Numbered from the stretch's first letter, positions 1-8,042 are shown. The stretch is DNA of 17,612 nucleotides from an uncultured Collinsella sp. (GCA_900555745.1 USMH01000007.1:1-17612), one strand, 5' to 3'. The notes: generated by a model not told the origin, from the letters alone. Translations and numbers: made by a program.

Positions 1-1
1 G

Positions 2-1078
2 CCCATTATGTTTGCCTTGTTTGACTTCCAAGTGGTTAACTGCACACTCTGGCAGTTACTAATTTTTTGGCTGCCGAGCTATTTCTTTTATAGCAGGTCT
101 ATGAAATTGCTTTCGAGCAATGTTCGCAGTCAGAAATGGAGTCAAATCATCGACACCACGCTGGCGCCATCACTTATTATTCCCGTATTTCTTGAGACGC
201 TCGGTATCCGCGAGACCAAGTTCAAAGTTACGCGTAAAGACAAGACGACCAATCGCAGCGGTAGCCTGTGGAACATGCTCCCACACCTGTTGCTCGTGGT
301 GCTCTCGGTTGCAGCTATTATCAGATTTACATGGGGAAAGTATGGCATGGCGCTCGTGTACAGTTCCGTGATCATCTATTGGTTGTGCTACAACTTGATT
401 GCCCTTTTGTATGCTATTGCCTTTTCGGGTGGTCGGTCCATGCCGCGCAAGAGTACTCGCATCTCCGTAGACGAACCTGCGGTGCTGACGGCGCTGCCGG
501 TTGAGGATGAGTGGTCGAAGCTAACCGAGGGCACCGGCGAAGCCGTGGCCGAAGGTGGCGTTTTCCCCGATTGCAGTTCGGACGAGACGGATGACGAAGG
601 CCCTGTGGGTGTTTTCGCGGGGCGTGCCATCAACATGTCAGACGGTGGTGTACTCGTGCGCATCGATGATCCCTTTCCCGAGGAGCTGCGCAGCTTTGCG
701 GTGCGCTTGGGAGATGGTCGCTATTGCACATGCGTTTCTGGTAGGCTTGTGCGCCTCTTTCAATCCAAATGTGGCGATGATGAGTCGTGGTACGCGGCGC
801 TTCGAATCGAGCACCGCTCGCTCGAGGAGCGTCGCATCTATGATCAGCTGCTGTACGATCGCGAAACGGGCATCGCCGAGGAGCTTGATAGCTGGAACAC
901 CACCTATGACGATATCGTGCGTATTGTCCGCATGAGGATAAGGGCGCTTCTTTCGCGTTACCGCGTATGGAGATCCCGCCGCCGCTCCAGGCGTGATAGC
1001 GATCGATGCGGCGATTCACGGGATGCGGAGCGGACCAGTCACGATTCTGCTCATGTCGAAGGAGATGCTGCATGCTGA
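2..1078 (+). CDS. Cellulose-synthase-like GT2 glycosyltransferase with PilZ domain, C-terminal part (5' end outside window)
   Basis: The frame is open to the left window edge, so the ATG at 8 is probably internal and the N-terminal catalytic domain is missing. What remains has membrane segments (about 40-100, 270-335 and 345-425) and a KFKVTRK stretch near 220-240 that is typical of the interface between the membrane region and the PilZ domain in BcsA-like synthases. A PilZ-type domain follows. Its RxxxR motif is RKSTR (446-460) and its NxSxxG motif is NMSDGG (632-649), so both usual c-di-GMP contact motifs are present. The tail is very Arg-rich. Known family role: processive synthesis and export of a beta-glucan-type polysaccharide at the inner membrane, activated by c-di-GMP. 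Its stop codon lies inside the start of the next gene (ATGCTGA), indicating translational coupling. The polymer cannot be named from this fragment. Confidence 0.75.
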   Translation, partial: PIMFALFDFQVVNCTLWQLLIFWLPSYFFYSRSMKLLSSNVRSQKWSQIIDTTLAPSLIIPVFLETLGIRETKFKVTRKDKTTNRSGSLWNMLPHLLLVVLSVAAIIRFTWGKYGMALVYSSVIIYWLCYNLIALLYAIAFSGGRSMPRKSTRISVDEPAVLTALPVEDEWSKLTEGTGEAVAEGGVFPDCSSDETDDEGPVGVFAGRAINMSDGGVLVRIDDPFPEELRSFAVRLGDGRYCTCVSGRLVRLFQSKCGDDESWYAALRIEHRSLEERRIYDQLLYDRETGIAEELDSWNTTYDDIVRIVRMRIRALLSRYRVWRSRRRSRRDSDRCGDSRDAERTSHDSAHVEGDAAC

Positions 1079-2937
1079 TTATTGCTGCCTTCGGCCGTGC
1101 GGCGCTGTTCCTGCTAGCGCTCTTCGGTCTGTGCTATTGGATCCATCGTTTGACCGAGACGGATGTGCATTTCGCTCCTGTGTGTGCCTTGTGTGTCATG
1201 GGGGTCGTCACGTATGCCGGTGGAATCGTGGGCGCGCTTGCCCCTGCCACCTGGGGGGTGGTTGTGGTGGGCGCCATCGCCGGTGCAGCGGCAATGCCCT
1301 GTCTCCATGGTCGTGGTCTTGCTAGATTGCCCTTTGGTCTCCCTGACGCGTGTTTTCTCCTAGGTATGTTGATCTTTCTGTGGCCCCTGCTGTCGGCGCG
1401 TCTCGAGCATTACGATAACTTTACGCATTGGGCTATAGCGCTCAAGGTCATGCTGGAGACGGGGGCTTTCCCCAAGGCGTCAAGTGGTCTCGTTGAGTTT
1501 TTCAACTATCCGCTCGGTACAACTTCACTGCTGTACTGCGCATGCACGTTTTTAGGCCATGCCGAGGGAACAATGCTCGTTGTTCAGGCAGCCTTTATCT
1601 TCTCATGTTTTTATGCTGTTCTTGGTATTGTGCGCAATCGCCGTTCGTTTCTGCCATATGCGGTGTTAGGGGCTGGCTGCTCGCTCCTTACGTTTTTCAA
1701 TGTAACGATTCGCATTAATAACCTTTTGGTTGATTTCGTGCTCCCGGTCCTCACGATGGCGTGCTGGGCAGTCGTGGATCGTTATAACGGTGATGTTCGC
1801 CGCGAGCTCAAGTTGCTCGTGCCGTTGATGGCGGAGCTCATAGTGGTGAAGTCGACGGGCGTCGTATTCGTTGCATTTGTGCTCGCTTACCATTTAGCGC
1901 GCGGACACGTTGCTCTCAGGAATCGCAGCTGGAACGCTCGCCTGCGCTGGTTTGGTGCAACTGCCGTCGCAGGTGTTTTGGGTTTTTCCACTTATCTGAT
2001 GTGGAGTTGGCACATGGCCACGGCGCTCGCGGGCGTCAAGAATAAGTTCGATGTGGGCGATGCTGCTCACGCGGCGGTGGTCGGCGGTAAGAATACTGCC
2101 CAGATCGCGCAGGTCATCTCGACGTTTTTTGCGACCTCCATCGATTTAACTACCAGGCCTGCGCTCGGTTTCCTGCTCGGCAACTTGGCTGTTGTCGCAT
2201 TGCTAGCGGCTGCTCGGTGGCGCTTTGGGCATCAGTTGACACATGTGCGCCGCGCACTGGTTGCGCTTGATTTCATGACAATTGTTTACTATGTGGGTAT
2301 TCTCGCCATGTACATTTTCTCGATGCCAATGGACGAGGCCTTGAGGCTTGCTGGATTCGATCGTTATGCTTGCAGCATCATTGCATTGTTTGTCGGTGGC
2401 CTGGCGATGGCAGTTACCGTTGAGCTTGAGGGGCAGATGAAATTCCGGTCCGATGGTTCCCCCTGCCATGCAACGCCGTTACATAAGCGGCGATACCAAC
2501 AGGTTGTAATGGGCTGCATCGCCTTGTCGCTTGGCCTTTTGACGAGTGAATACAACGGCATGCTATTCAATGCAAAGACATACGACACTTCGCTTCCGGC
2601 GACGGTCCGAGATGTCGTCGGTGATCGCTGGCCGGCATCGGGTAAAGAAGACGGTACTCGTTATTTGCTGTTCGGTTCCGATCGCGATGGGCTTATGACT
2701 TCGTACTACTTCACGTATGTGGCTCGATATTATTTGTTTGCCCCGCATTCCGATGCCATATGCGCGTTCTATGAGCCCAATATGGATAACCTTCTGTCGG
2801 GTTATGACAAGCTCATCGTAATCGAGTCCAATTCTGCGGAGATGGGTCTACTTAAAAAGCATTATGGCGTTACAGGCAAGGTTGGCGTCTATCGTATCGA
2901 GAAAAATAGCACCAGGGTAAACCTTATTGCTGAGTGA
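1072..2937 (+). CDS. Large multi-pass membrane protein, putative GT-C-type glycosyltransferase
   Basis: I start this gene at ATG 1072 because AAGGAG (1059-1064) lies 7 bases upstream and the start overlaps the stop of the previous gene. A start at 1006 would lack this site and add a Cys/Arg-rich, non-membrane leader. The product is 621 aa with many hydrophobic segments up to about residue 500, then a soluble tail of roughly 110 residues. YDNFTHW at residues 114-120, in the first large loop after a membrane segment, resembles the acidic loop motif of GT-C enzymes that use lipid-linked sugars. It is followed by a conserved-looking NYPLG stretch. Coupling to a PilZ-containing synthase suggests a role in making, modifying or exporting the same exopolysaccharide. 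It could instead be a polymer-modifying acyl or phospho transferase; the GT-C assignment is by topology and motif only. Confidence 0.6.
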   Translation: MLIIAAFGRAALFLLALFGLCYWIHRLTETDVHFAPVCALCVMGVVTYAGGIVGALAPATWGVVVVGAIAGAAAMPCLHGRGLARLPFGLPDACFLLGMLIFLWPLLSARLEHYDNFTHWAIALKVMLETGAFPKASSGLVEFFNYPLGTTSLLYCACTFLGHAEGTMLVVQAAFIFSCFYAVLGIVRNRRSFLPYAVLGAGCSLLTFFNVTIRINNLLVDFVLPVLTMACWAVVDRYNGDVRRELKLLVPLMAELIVVKSTGVVFVAFVLAYHLARGHVALRNRSWNARLRWFGATAVAGVLGFSTYLMWSWHMATALAGVKNKFDVGDAAHAAVVGGKNTAQIAQVISTFFATSIDLTTRPALGFLLGNLAVVALLAAARWRFGHQLTHVRRALVALDFMTIVYYVGILAMYIFSMPMDEALRLAGFDRYACSIIALFVGGLAMAVTVELEGQMKFRSDGSPCHATPLHKRRYQQVVMGCIALSLGLLTSEYNGMLFNAKTYDTSLPATVRDVVGDRWPASGKEDGTRYLLFGSDRDGLMTSYYFTYVARYYLFAPHSDAICAFYEPNMDNLLSGYDKLIVIESNSAEMGLLKKHYGVTGKVGVYRIEKNSTRVNLIAE

Positions 2938-3114
2938 GGCAGCGAGATGAGCTCTATGATCATGATTTCACCCATTCCGGATAGGTTGCCTTGTACCAAT
3001 GTGGTGGGGAGATGTGGCGTTTCCGCAGATAAAACCGACCAAAATTAACCTGTCCCTTTTTGGTAGGTGGAGAATGGGGTAAAGTAAGTGATGGTTAACT
3101 AGAGGAGGCTTGCT

Positions 3115-3315
3115 ATGGCACCTATCGATATTGTTGTACTGGCTGTTATCGGTATTGCGTTTGTTGCCGTGTGCGTGCGCATCTACCGCAAGGGCACCTG
3201 TGCCGACTGCACTCAGGGTGGCGTTTGCACGGGGCATTGCTCCAACAAAAAGACGTGCGCTGCACTTAAGGGCGTAGACAAAATCGCCGAAGACTTGGGT
3301 CGCGGTATCAAATAA
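3115..3315 (+). CDS. Small Cys-rich membrane protein (FeoB-associated type)
   Basis: This is a 66-aa protein with a good ribosome site, AGAGGAGG (3101-3108), 6 bases before the ATG. Residues 5-21 form a single membrane helix. A short basic stretch and a Cys-rich tail follow, with cysteines at 20, 29, 32, 38, 42 and 48. This matches the small FeoB-associated Cys-rich membrane protein family, which usually lies beside ferrous-iron transporter genes and is thought to help FeoB; the mechanism is unclear. No feo gene is visible within the window, so here it is an orphan. It is followed directly by a strong terminator and has its own space upstream, so it is probably transcribed alone. The cysteines could bind a metal, which is inference. 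Confidence 0.65.
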   Translation: MAPIDIVVLAVIGIAFVAVCVRIYRKGTCADCTQGGVCTGHCSNKKTCAALKGVDKIAEDLGRGIK

Positions 3316-3327
3316 GGTCCGGACATC

Positions 3328-3363
3328 AAAGCGCCCCGCGGGCATCCGTTCGCGGGGCGCTTT
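3328..3363 (+). terminator. Rho-independent terminator after the Cys-rich small protein
   Basis: A perfect 13-bp stem AAAGCGCCCCGCG (3328-3340) pairs with CGCGGGGCGCTTT (3351-3363) around a 10-base loop. The U tract is short and lies within the stem end. It separates the small gene from the lacI-type gene. Confidence 0.85.
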
Positions 3364-3459
3364 GTGCATTTGAGGGAGAGCACGGCGAGTCGAAGAGTAT
3401 TTTTGGGGTATCGTTAACTGGACTATTAATTGGCAACTTATCTATAACGGAGTAACCGC

Positions 3460-4539
3460 ATGAGCGCTCGCGTAACCATGAAGGACATAGCCGCCGAGCT
3501 TGGCGTTTCCATCAATACCGTGCACAAGGCTCTGACGGGAAAGGCCGGCGTGAGCGAATCCGTGCGCGCCAAGGTGAACGCTAAGGCCGAGGCCATGGGC
3601 TATCACCGCAACACAAGTGCCTCAAGCCTGCGCCGCAAGGATATCAATCTGGTGTTTTGCCTGCCCCGCGCATCGCGCGAGGGAGCGTACTTTTTCCGTT
3701 ACCTGTGGGAAGGCTGCAATCGCTTTGAACAGGAGGTCATCGACCGGGGCATTACGGTTGAGCGCGTTGAATTTGGCGTGGGCGGCTACGCTGATGCACT
3801 CGAGCAAATCGACGAGCGTCTGCAGGTGGGCGAGAAGATTGATGGCTTGCTCGCCTATGCGCCGGGCGACGATCGTGCGACTGAGCTTTTGGGGCAGATC
3901 GCCGAGGCGGGCGTGACGATTGAGCTTGTCGACGGCGACCGTCCGCATTTGAATCGTTTGGGTGCGAGCTTGGCCGATTATTCGACGGCAGGCAGCCTTA
4001 TGGCCGAGCAGGCGGCAAACCTGGTCCATGCTTCTGGGGCCGACGCCCGCGTGCTCCTTTTGACAGGCGACCCATATACCGATTCGCACTATCTAACCGC
4101 CCGCGCCTTCCACAATTACCTGCGCGAACGTGATATTCCATGGCAGGTTGAGGATCTTGCAGGTGCCCATGCGCAAGTCAAACAACTCGAGCATGAGCTC
4201 GAAAAGCGCTTGAGTGCGCCGGACGCCCCTGAACTTATCTGTAGCGTTTTTGCCGTTGGTTCCGAAGTGGTTGCCGACGCGCTCGTCTCGACCGGCAAGG
4301 CCGGTCAGGTCATGGTGATCGGCAACGACCTGTTTCCCGAAAGTGCTCTGGCCTTGCGCCGCGGTATCTTTACCAATATTGTCTATAAGGACCCGACGAG
4401 CCTGGCGTATCGCGGCGCTAAGACGCTGGGCGATTATCTGCTGTGGGGAAGGACCCCGACGGTGCCCGTCCAGAAGGGCGCCGTCGAGATGGTATTTGCC
4501 GGCAATGTCGACCGCTACTGCGAACTTGCGGGTATTTAG
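3460..4539 (+). CDS. LacI-family transcriptional regulator
   Basis: The product is 359 aa, the normal size for the family. The start has GGAG (3449-3452) 7 bases upstream. Residues 6-26 form the LacI-type helix-turn-helix, with a recognition helix of VSINTVHKAL. Residues 48-58 (YHRNTSASSLR) correspond to the hinge. A periplasmic-binding-protein-like effector domain fills the rest. The common TVSRVL is replaced by TVHKAL, so the residues aligned with LacI Tyr17, Gln18 and Arg22 are Ile, Asn and Lys. It lies just upstream of the galacturonate operon and ends at a strong terminator. The operators at the pectin promoters have the CG-centred palindrome expected for this family, so this protein is the natural candidate regulator. 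That is inferred from position; no copy of the operator precedes its own gene. The effector may be galacturonate, an oligogalacturonide or a pathway intermediate. Confidence 0.85.
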   Translation: MSARVTMKDIAAELGVSINTVHKALTGKAGVSESVRAKVNAKAEAMGYHRNTSASSLRRKDINLVFCLPRASREGAYFFRYLWEGCNRFEQEVIDRGITVERVEFGVGGYADALEQIDERLQVGEKIDGLLAYAPGDDRATELLGQIAEAGVTIELVDGDRPHLNRLGASLADYSTAGSLMAEQAANLVHASGADARVLLLTGDPYTDSHYLTARAFHNYLRERDIPWQVEDLAGAHAQVKQLEHELEKRLSAPDAPELICSVFAVGSEVVADALVSTGKAGQVMVIGNDLFPESALALRRGIFTNIVYKDPTSLAYRGAKTLGDYLLWGRTPTVPVQKGAVEMVFAGNVDRYCELAGI

Positions 4540-4564
4540 TCGATTGAGCAGGTACCCCCTCTTG

Positions 4565-4763
4565 CGACGTGCAATTTTGGGAGTATTCAGCATTGGCATG
4601 CCCTGAATGAGGTGCAGAACGACTGTTTTAAGTGCCCCCGATGGCGTAATTTGCCATCGGGGGCACTTTTTATGCCGATCGGGCGCTATCTGCGTTCCAA
4701 ATAGGACGCTGAGGATGGCGCACGGCGCGCTCCAATGCTGAATACTCCCAAAAATGTACGTCG
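4565..4763. repeat. 199-bp element bounded by 32-bp imperfect inverted repeats
   Basis: The left arm (4565-4596) and right arm (4732-4763) match in 30 of 32 positions as reverse complements. The core is GGGAGTATTCAGCATTGG in the left arm. The lacI terminator lies inside, slightly off centre. There is no open frame of interest within, and I see no clear target-site duplication at the outer ends. It could be a MITE-like non-autonomous element, or a conserved intergenic structure able to fold into a large cruciform or RNA hairpin. Confidence 0.7.
4631..4671 (+). terminator. Strong Rho-independent terminator after the LacI-family gene
   Basis: A 15-bp perfect stem, AGTGCCCCCGATGGC (4631-4645) with its complement at 4653-4667, surrounds a 7-base loop and is followed by T residues through 4671. 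It isolates the regulator gene from the uxaC promoter downstream. Confidence 0.95.
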
Positions 4764-4852
4764 GGACATGACCCACCTGAGCAAAAGCGCTCAAGTTCGG
4801 TGTTCGGGGACGCCAACCGGTCCGCAATGCATGCAAGTCACAGCTCCGGCAA

Positions 4853-4891
4853 CCGTTGAACGGGCAAAACCTACCGTTCACCCCATGGTTG
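4853..4891 (+). promoter_or_regulatory. Tandem direct repeats upstream of uxaC promoter, 21 bp apart
   Basis: CCGTTGAACGGGCAAAAC (4853-4870) and CCGTTCACCCCATGGTTG (4874-4891) begin exactly 21 bp apart. They match pairs with the same spacing upstream of the symporter (9781, 9802) and GH105 (17025, 17046) promoters. The three upstream copies agree as CCGTTNNNCGSNNAAAA. The second copy starts 20 bp before the first operator. I infer an activator binding as a head-to-tail dimer. The first copy also contains CCGTT-G-AACGG, so a palindromic reading is possible at this promoter only. Confidence 0.6.
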
Positions 4892-4893
4892 TT

Positions 4894-4909
4894 AGGTGAA
4901 CGTTCACCT
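4894..4909. promoter_or_regulatory. LacI-type operator 1 of uxaC
   Basis: AGGTGAACGTTCACCT is a perfect 16-bp palindrome with the CG centre usual for LacI-family operators. It is the best copy in the window. Its right half overlaps the proposed -35 element, so a bound repressor would block polymerase. Confidence 0.85.
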
Positions 4910-4932
4910 TTTGAGTCGTAATGGATTAGTAT
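4904..4932 (+). promoter_or_regulatory. Proposed uxaC promoter between two operators
   Basis: TTCACC (4904-4909) as -35 and TAGTAT (4927-4932) as -10 are separated by 17 bp; each matches the sigma-70 consensus in 4 of 6 positions. The same TTCACC plus 17 bp plus -10 layout recurs at the symporter promoter, which supports the call. Confidence 0.55.
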
Positions 4933-4947
4933 GGTGAACGTTCACCT
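4932..4947. promoter_or_regulatory. LacI-type operator 2 of uxaC
   Basis: TGGTGAACGTTCACCT has a perfect 14-bp palindromic core (4933-4946). It begins at the end of the -10 element and covers the likely transcription start. Its centre is 38 bp from the centre of operator 1. Confidence 0.85.
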
Positions 4948-4999
4948 AGAGGATGACGAGCGTATTGTGCGCCCGCTCCGCAAACAAAGGGGCTGTTTG

Positions 5000-6427
5000 A
5001 TGAAAAACTTTATGGACGATCAGGATTTCCTGCTGAGCACCAAGACCGGCGAGGAGCTGTTCCACAACTTTGCCGAGGGCATGCCCATCGTCGACTATCA
5101 CTGCCACATTTCTCCTAAGGAGATTTGGGAGGACAAGCGTTTCGAGAACATCACCGAGGTTTGGCTGGGCGGCGACCACTACAAGTGGCGCCTGATGCGT
5201 GCCAACGGCGTCGACGAGCGATTTATCACTGGCGACGCCCCTGCTCGCGAGAAGTTCCAAAAGTGGGCCGAGACCCTGGGTCGCTGCGTTGGCAACCCCG
5301 TCTTTGAGTGGAGCCACCTGGAGCTTAAGCGCTACTTTGGCTACGAGGGCGTCCTCAACGGCAAGACTGCCCAGGAGGTCTGGGACCTTGCCAACGCCAA
5401 GCTCGCTGAGGCTAGCTTTACCTGCCGCAACCTGATCAAGCAGTCCAACGTCCGCATGATCTGCACTACCGACGACCCCGCCGACAGCTTTGAGTGGCAC
5501 AAGAAGATTGCCGCCGACGACAGCTTTGACGTTCAGGTCGTTCCCGCCATGCGCCCCGATGCCGCTTTGCGCATCGAGCGCGGCCAGGAGTTTGCCGACT
5601 ACTGCAAGCACCTTTCCGAGGTTGCCGGCGTTGAGGTCAGCGACTTCGAGGGCATGAAGGCTGCTATCTCCAAGCGCTACGACGTTGCTCACGAGCTGGG
5701 CTGCCGCGCCTCCGACCACGCACTCGACTACGTTATGTACGTCCCGGCTACCGCCGACGAGATCGAGGCTATCTTTGCCAAGGGTCTGGCTGCCGAGCCG
5801 CTTACCGAGGAAGAGGTCCTCAAGTACAAGACTGCCTTTATGCAGTTCGTTGCCGGCGAGTATGTCCGTCTGGGCTGGGCCATGCAGCTGCACTTTGGCT
5901 GCAAGCGCGACAACAACCGCGCCATGTTCGCCAAACTCGGTCCCGACACCGGCTACGACTGCATCTCCAACTACACGCCGTCCGACCAGCTCGCCGATTT
6001 CCTCAACTCCATCCAGGAGACCTGCGGCCTGCCCAAGACCATCCTGTACAGCCTGAACCCCATCGATAACACCATGATCGATACCGTCATGGGTTGCTTC
6101 CAGGAGGCTCCGACTGCCGGTAAGATCCAGAACGGTTCCGCCTGGTGGTTCAACGACAACGAGGTCGGTATGCGCGAGCAGCTCACGGCTCTGGCCAACG
6201 AGGGCGTCCTGGGCAACTTTGTCGGCATGCTCACCGACTCCCGCTCCTTCCTGTCCTATCCGCGCCACGAGTATTTCCGTCGCGTGCTGTGCAGCGTGAT
6301 CGGCGAGTGGGTCGAGCAGGGCAAGTACCCGGCCGACATGGAGCTGCTGGGCGAGGTTGTGCGTGACATCAGCTACAACAATGCGGTCCGCTACTTTGGC
6401 TTTGACCTGGACACCGACGAGGCCTAA
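5000..6427 (+). CDS. uxaC: Uronate isomerase (glucuronate/galacturonate isomerase)
   Basis: The product is 475 aa, close to E. coli UxaC (470). It interconverts D-galacturonate and D-tagaturonate (and D-glucuronate and D-fructuronate) in the cytoplasm, the first step of galacturonate catabolism. Residues 32-36 read DYHCH, the HxH metal-site motif of this amidohydrolase-superfamily enzyme, followed by ISPKEIW and WLGGDHYKWRLMR, which are characteristic of UxaC. The C-terminal half has NGSAWWFND and the MLTDSRSFLSYPRHEYFRR signature. I start at 5000 because AAAGGGG (4986-4992) is 7 bases upstream. The in-frame ATG at 4931 lies in the operator and at the transcription start, so it cannot be the real start if the promoter call is right. 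It is the first gene of uxaC-uxaB-uxaA. The codon use is strongly biased, consistent with high expression. Confidence 0.95.
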   Translation: MKNFMDDQDFLLSTKTGEELFHNFAEGMPIVDYHCHISPKEIWEDKRFENITEVWLGGDHYKWRLMRANGVDERFITGDAPAREKFQKWAETLGRCVGNPVFEWSHLELKRYFGYEGVLNGKTAQEVWDLANAKLAEASFTCRNLIKQSNVRMICTTDDPADSFEWHKKIAADDSFDVQVVPAMRPDAALRIERGQEFADYCKHLSEVAGVEVSDFEGMKAAISKRYDVAHELGCRASDHALDYVMYVPATADEIEAIFAKGLAAEPLTEEEVLKYKTAFMQFVAGEYVRLGWAMQLHFGCKRDNNRAMFAKLGPDTGYDCISNYTPSDQLADFLNSIQETCGLPKTILYSLNPIDNTMIDTVMGCFQEAPTAGKIQNGSAWWFNDNEVGMREQLTALANEGVLGNFVGMLTDSRSFLSYPRHEYFRRVLCSVIGEWVEQGKYPADMELLGEVVRDISYNNAVRYFGFDLDTDEA

Positions 6428-6521
6428 GCCCGCATCGAATCACATCGAACCCTGGGCGCCGTTGCCACACGCGGAGCCCCGTTTTGCTTGCACGCTAACA
6501 AACATCTAAGGAGACACATAG

Positions 6522-8036
6522 ATGGAGAACATCAGCTACGATGCGCTCGAGAAGATCGGCTACAAGGGCTATTTGCTGCCCAAGGATGCTCCCGAGAAGG
6601 TTCTGCAGTTTGGCGAGGGCAATTTCCTGCGCGCCTTCGTCGACCGCTTCTTTGACATGGGCAACGAGGCCACCGGCTGGAACGGCAAGGTCGTCATGGT
6701 GCAGCCCATCAGCGGTGCCTTTGGCTTTGCCGACGGTATCAATGCCCAGGACGACCTGTACACCGTGCTGGTGCGCGGCAAGGAGAACGGCAACACGGTT
6801 GACGAGTCCCGCGTGATCAGCGCCTGCAGTCGCTGCCTTAACCCGTATCGTGAGGACGACTACCGCGCTATGATGGAGGTCGCTGTCTCCGACGACCTAG
6901 AGATCATCGTCTCCAACACCACCGAGGCCGGTATCGCCTATGACCCGTCCTGCAAGGCCGACGACATGCCACCTGCGAGCTTCCCCGCCAAGCTTGCCCA
7001 GGTGCTCCACACCCGCTGGGCTGCCGGTAAGCCGGGCGTCATCGTCCTCGCCTGCGAGCTCATCGATCACAACGGCGAGGAGTTGCTGCGCATCATGAAC
7101 CAGTATGTGAGCGACTGGGGCTGGGAGGACGAGTTTGCGCAGTGGATGGCTAACGACTGCACCGTCTGCACCACGCTCGTCGACACCATCGTGCCGGGCC
7201 GTATCCGCGACGCATCCGAGGCCGCCGCGGTGGCTGAGCGTCTGGGCTACGAGGATCCCTTCCTGGCCGTGCGCGAGCCCTTCCAGATGTGGGGCATCCA
7301 GGGCGACGAGTCGCTTGCCGAGAAGCTTCCCTTTGTGAAGGCTGGTCTTCCGGGTGTCTTTGTGACTCCCGACGTCACCCCGTACAAAAAGCGCAAGGTC
7401 CGCATCCTCAACGGTGCCCATACCGCCTTTGTTCCGGGCTCTTGGGTTGCCGGCTTTGATATCGTGCGTGACTGCATGCATGACGAGACCGTTCGCGGCT
7501 TTATGAACACCATGCTCTACGACGAGGTCATTCCGACGCTTGCCGCCGACTTGGATGTCGAGGACTGCAAGGCCTTTGCCGCCGCCGTCGAAAACCGCTT
7601 CGACAACCCGTTTATTGATCATGCGCTGCTCTCCATCTGCCTCAACTCCACGGCTAAGTGGCGCGCTCGTGACCTGCCCACGCTCAAGGACTACGTTGCC
7701 GAGACCGGCAACCTGCCCAAGTGTCTGGCGACGAGCCTCGCTACGCTCATCTCCTTCTACACGCAGGAGCTCGTGTCCCGCGAGGGCGACGGCCTGCACC
7801 TGCGTCGCTCCGACGGCACCGAGTACACCGCTCAGGACGACGCCTTCGTGCTCGACTTCTACGCCGCCCATGCCGGCACCGACGATGCCCAGCTGGTGCA
7901 CGATGTGCTCACCAACGAGCAAATGTGGGGCGAGGACCTTACGCAGATCGCAGGTCTTGAGGAGTTTGTCGTCAGCGCGCTCGCCGTCGTGCGTGCCGAG
8001 GGCGCCAAGCAGGCCTTCGCCAACGCTCAGGCGTAA
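6522..8036 (+). CDS. uxaB: Tagaturonate reductase (altronate oxidoreductase)
   Basis: The product is 504 aa, of the mannitol dehydrogenase family. It reduces D-tagaturonate to D-altronate with NADH, the second step of the pathway. The N-terminal part starts with the family's VLQFGEGNFLRAFVDRFFD stretch of the Rossmann domain (residues about 25-45). The catalytic motif K-x4-N-x2-H is complete, with K292, N297 and H300 in KVRILNGAH, the same spacing as K295/N300/H303 of Pseudomonas mannitol 2-dehydrogenase. A C-terminal helical domain follows. The start at 6522 has AAGGAG (6508-6513) 8 bases upstream. It lies 94 bp after uxaC with no clear terminator or operator between them, so it is most likely cotranscribed. 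Fructuronate reductase (uxuB) is the main alternative; the adjacent altronate dehydratase favours uxaB. Confidence 0.92.
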   Translation: MENISYDALEKIGYKGYLLPKDAPEKVLQFGEGNFLRAFVDRFFDMGNEATGWNGKVVMVQPISGAFGFADGINAQDDLYTVLVRGKENGNTVDESRVISACSRCLNPYREDDYRAMMEVAVSDDLEIIVSNTTEAGIAYDPSCKADDMPPASFPAKLAQVLHTRWAAGKPGVIVLACELIDHNGEELLRIMNQYVSDWGWEDEFAQWMANDCTVCTTLVDTIVPGRIRDASEAAAVAERLGYEDPFLAVREPFQMWGIQGDESLAEKLPFVKAGLPGVFVTPDVTPYKKRKVRILNGAHTAFVPGSWVAGFDIVRDCMHDETVRGFMNTMLYDEVIPTLAADLDVEDCKAFAAAVENRFDNPFIDHALLSICLNSTAKWRARDLPTLKDYVAETGNLPKCLATSLATLISFYTQELVSREGDGLHLRRSDGTEYTAQDDAFVLDFYAAHAGTDDAQLVHDVLTNEQMWGEDLTQIAGLEEFVVSALAVVRAEGAKQAFANAQA

Positions 8037-8042
8037 ATTTCC

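Noticed and set aside
2938..3114. Possible promoter in the gap before the small Cys-rich protein
   Set aside because: TAAAGT (3080-3085) could be a -10 but no convincing -35 stands at the right distance, so I did not list it.
3401..3448. Promoter of the LacI-family gene
   Set aside because: TTTTGG (3401-3406) and TATTAA (3424-3429) have 17-bp spacing, but the -35 match is only 2 of 6 and other pairings are equally weak.
4894..4909. Catabolite repression (cre) site for CcpA
   Set aside because: The TG and CA of this palindrome are only 6 bases apart (TGAACGTTCA), whereas cre sites need TG-N10-CA. The pathway-specific distribution also favours a dedicated LacI-type regulator.
4931..4999. N-terminal extension of uxaC from the ATG at 4931
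   Set aside because: This ATG overlaps the -10 element and operator 2, lies at or before the likely transcription start, and has no ribosome site. The extra 23 residues do not look like UxaC, while ATG 5000 has AAAGGGG at good spacing.
4946..6268. A 440-codon open frame on the minus strand opposite uxaC
   Set aside because: Same cause: codon-bias shadow of uxaC. The product is a repetitive Val/Leu/Ala/Gly-rich sequence without family resemblance. The minus-strand frames at 6897-8093, 8688-9713 and 14090-15544 were rejected for similar reasons.
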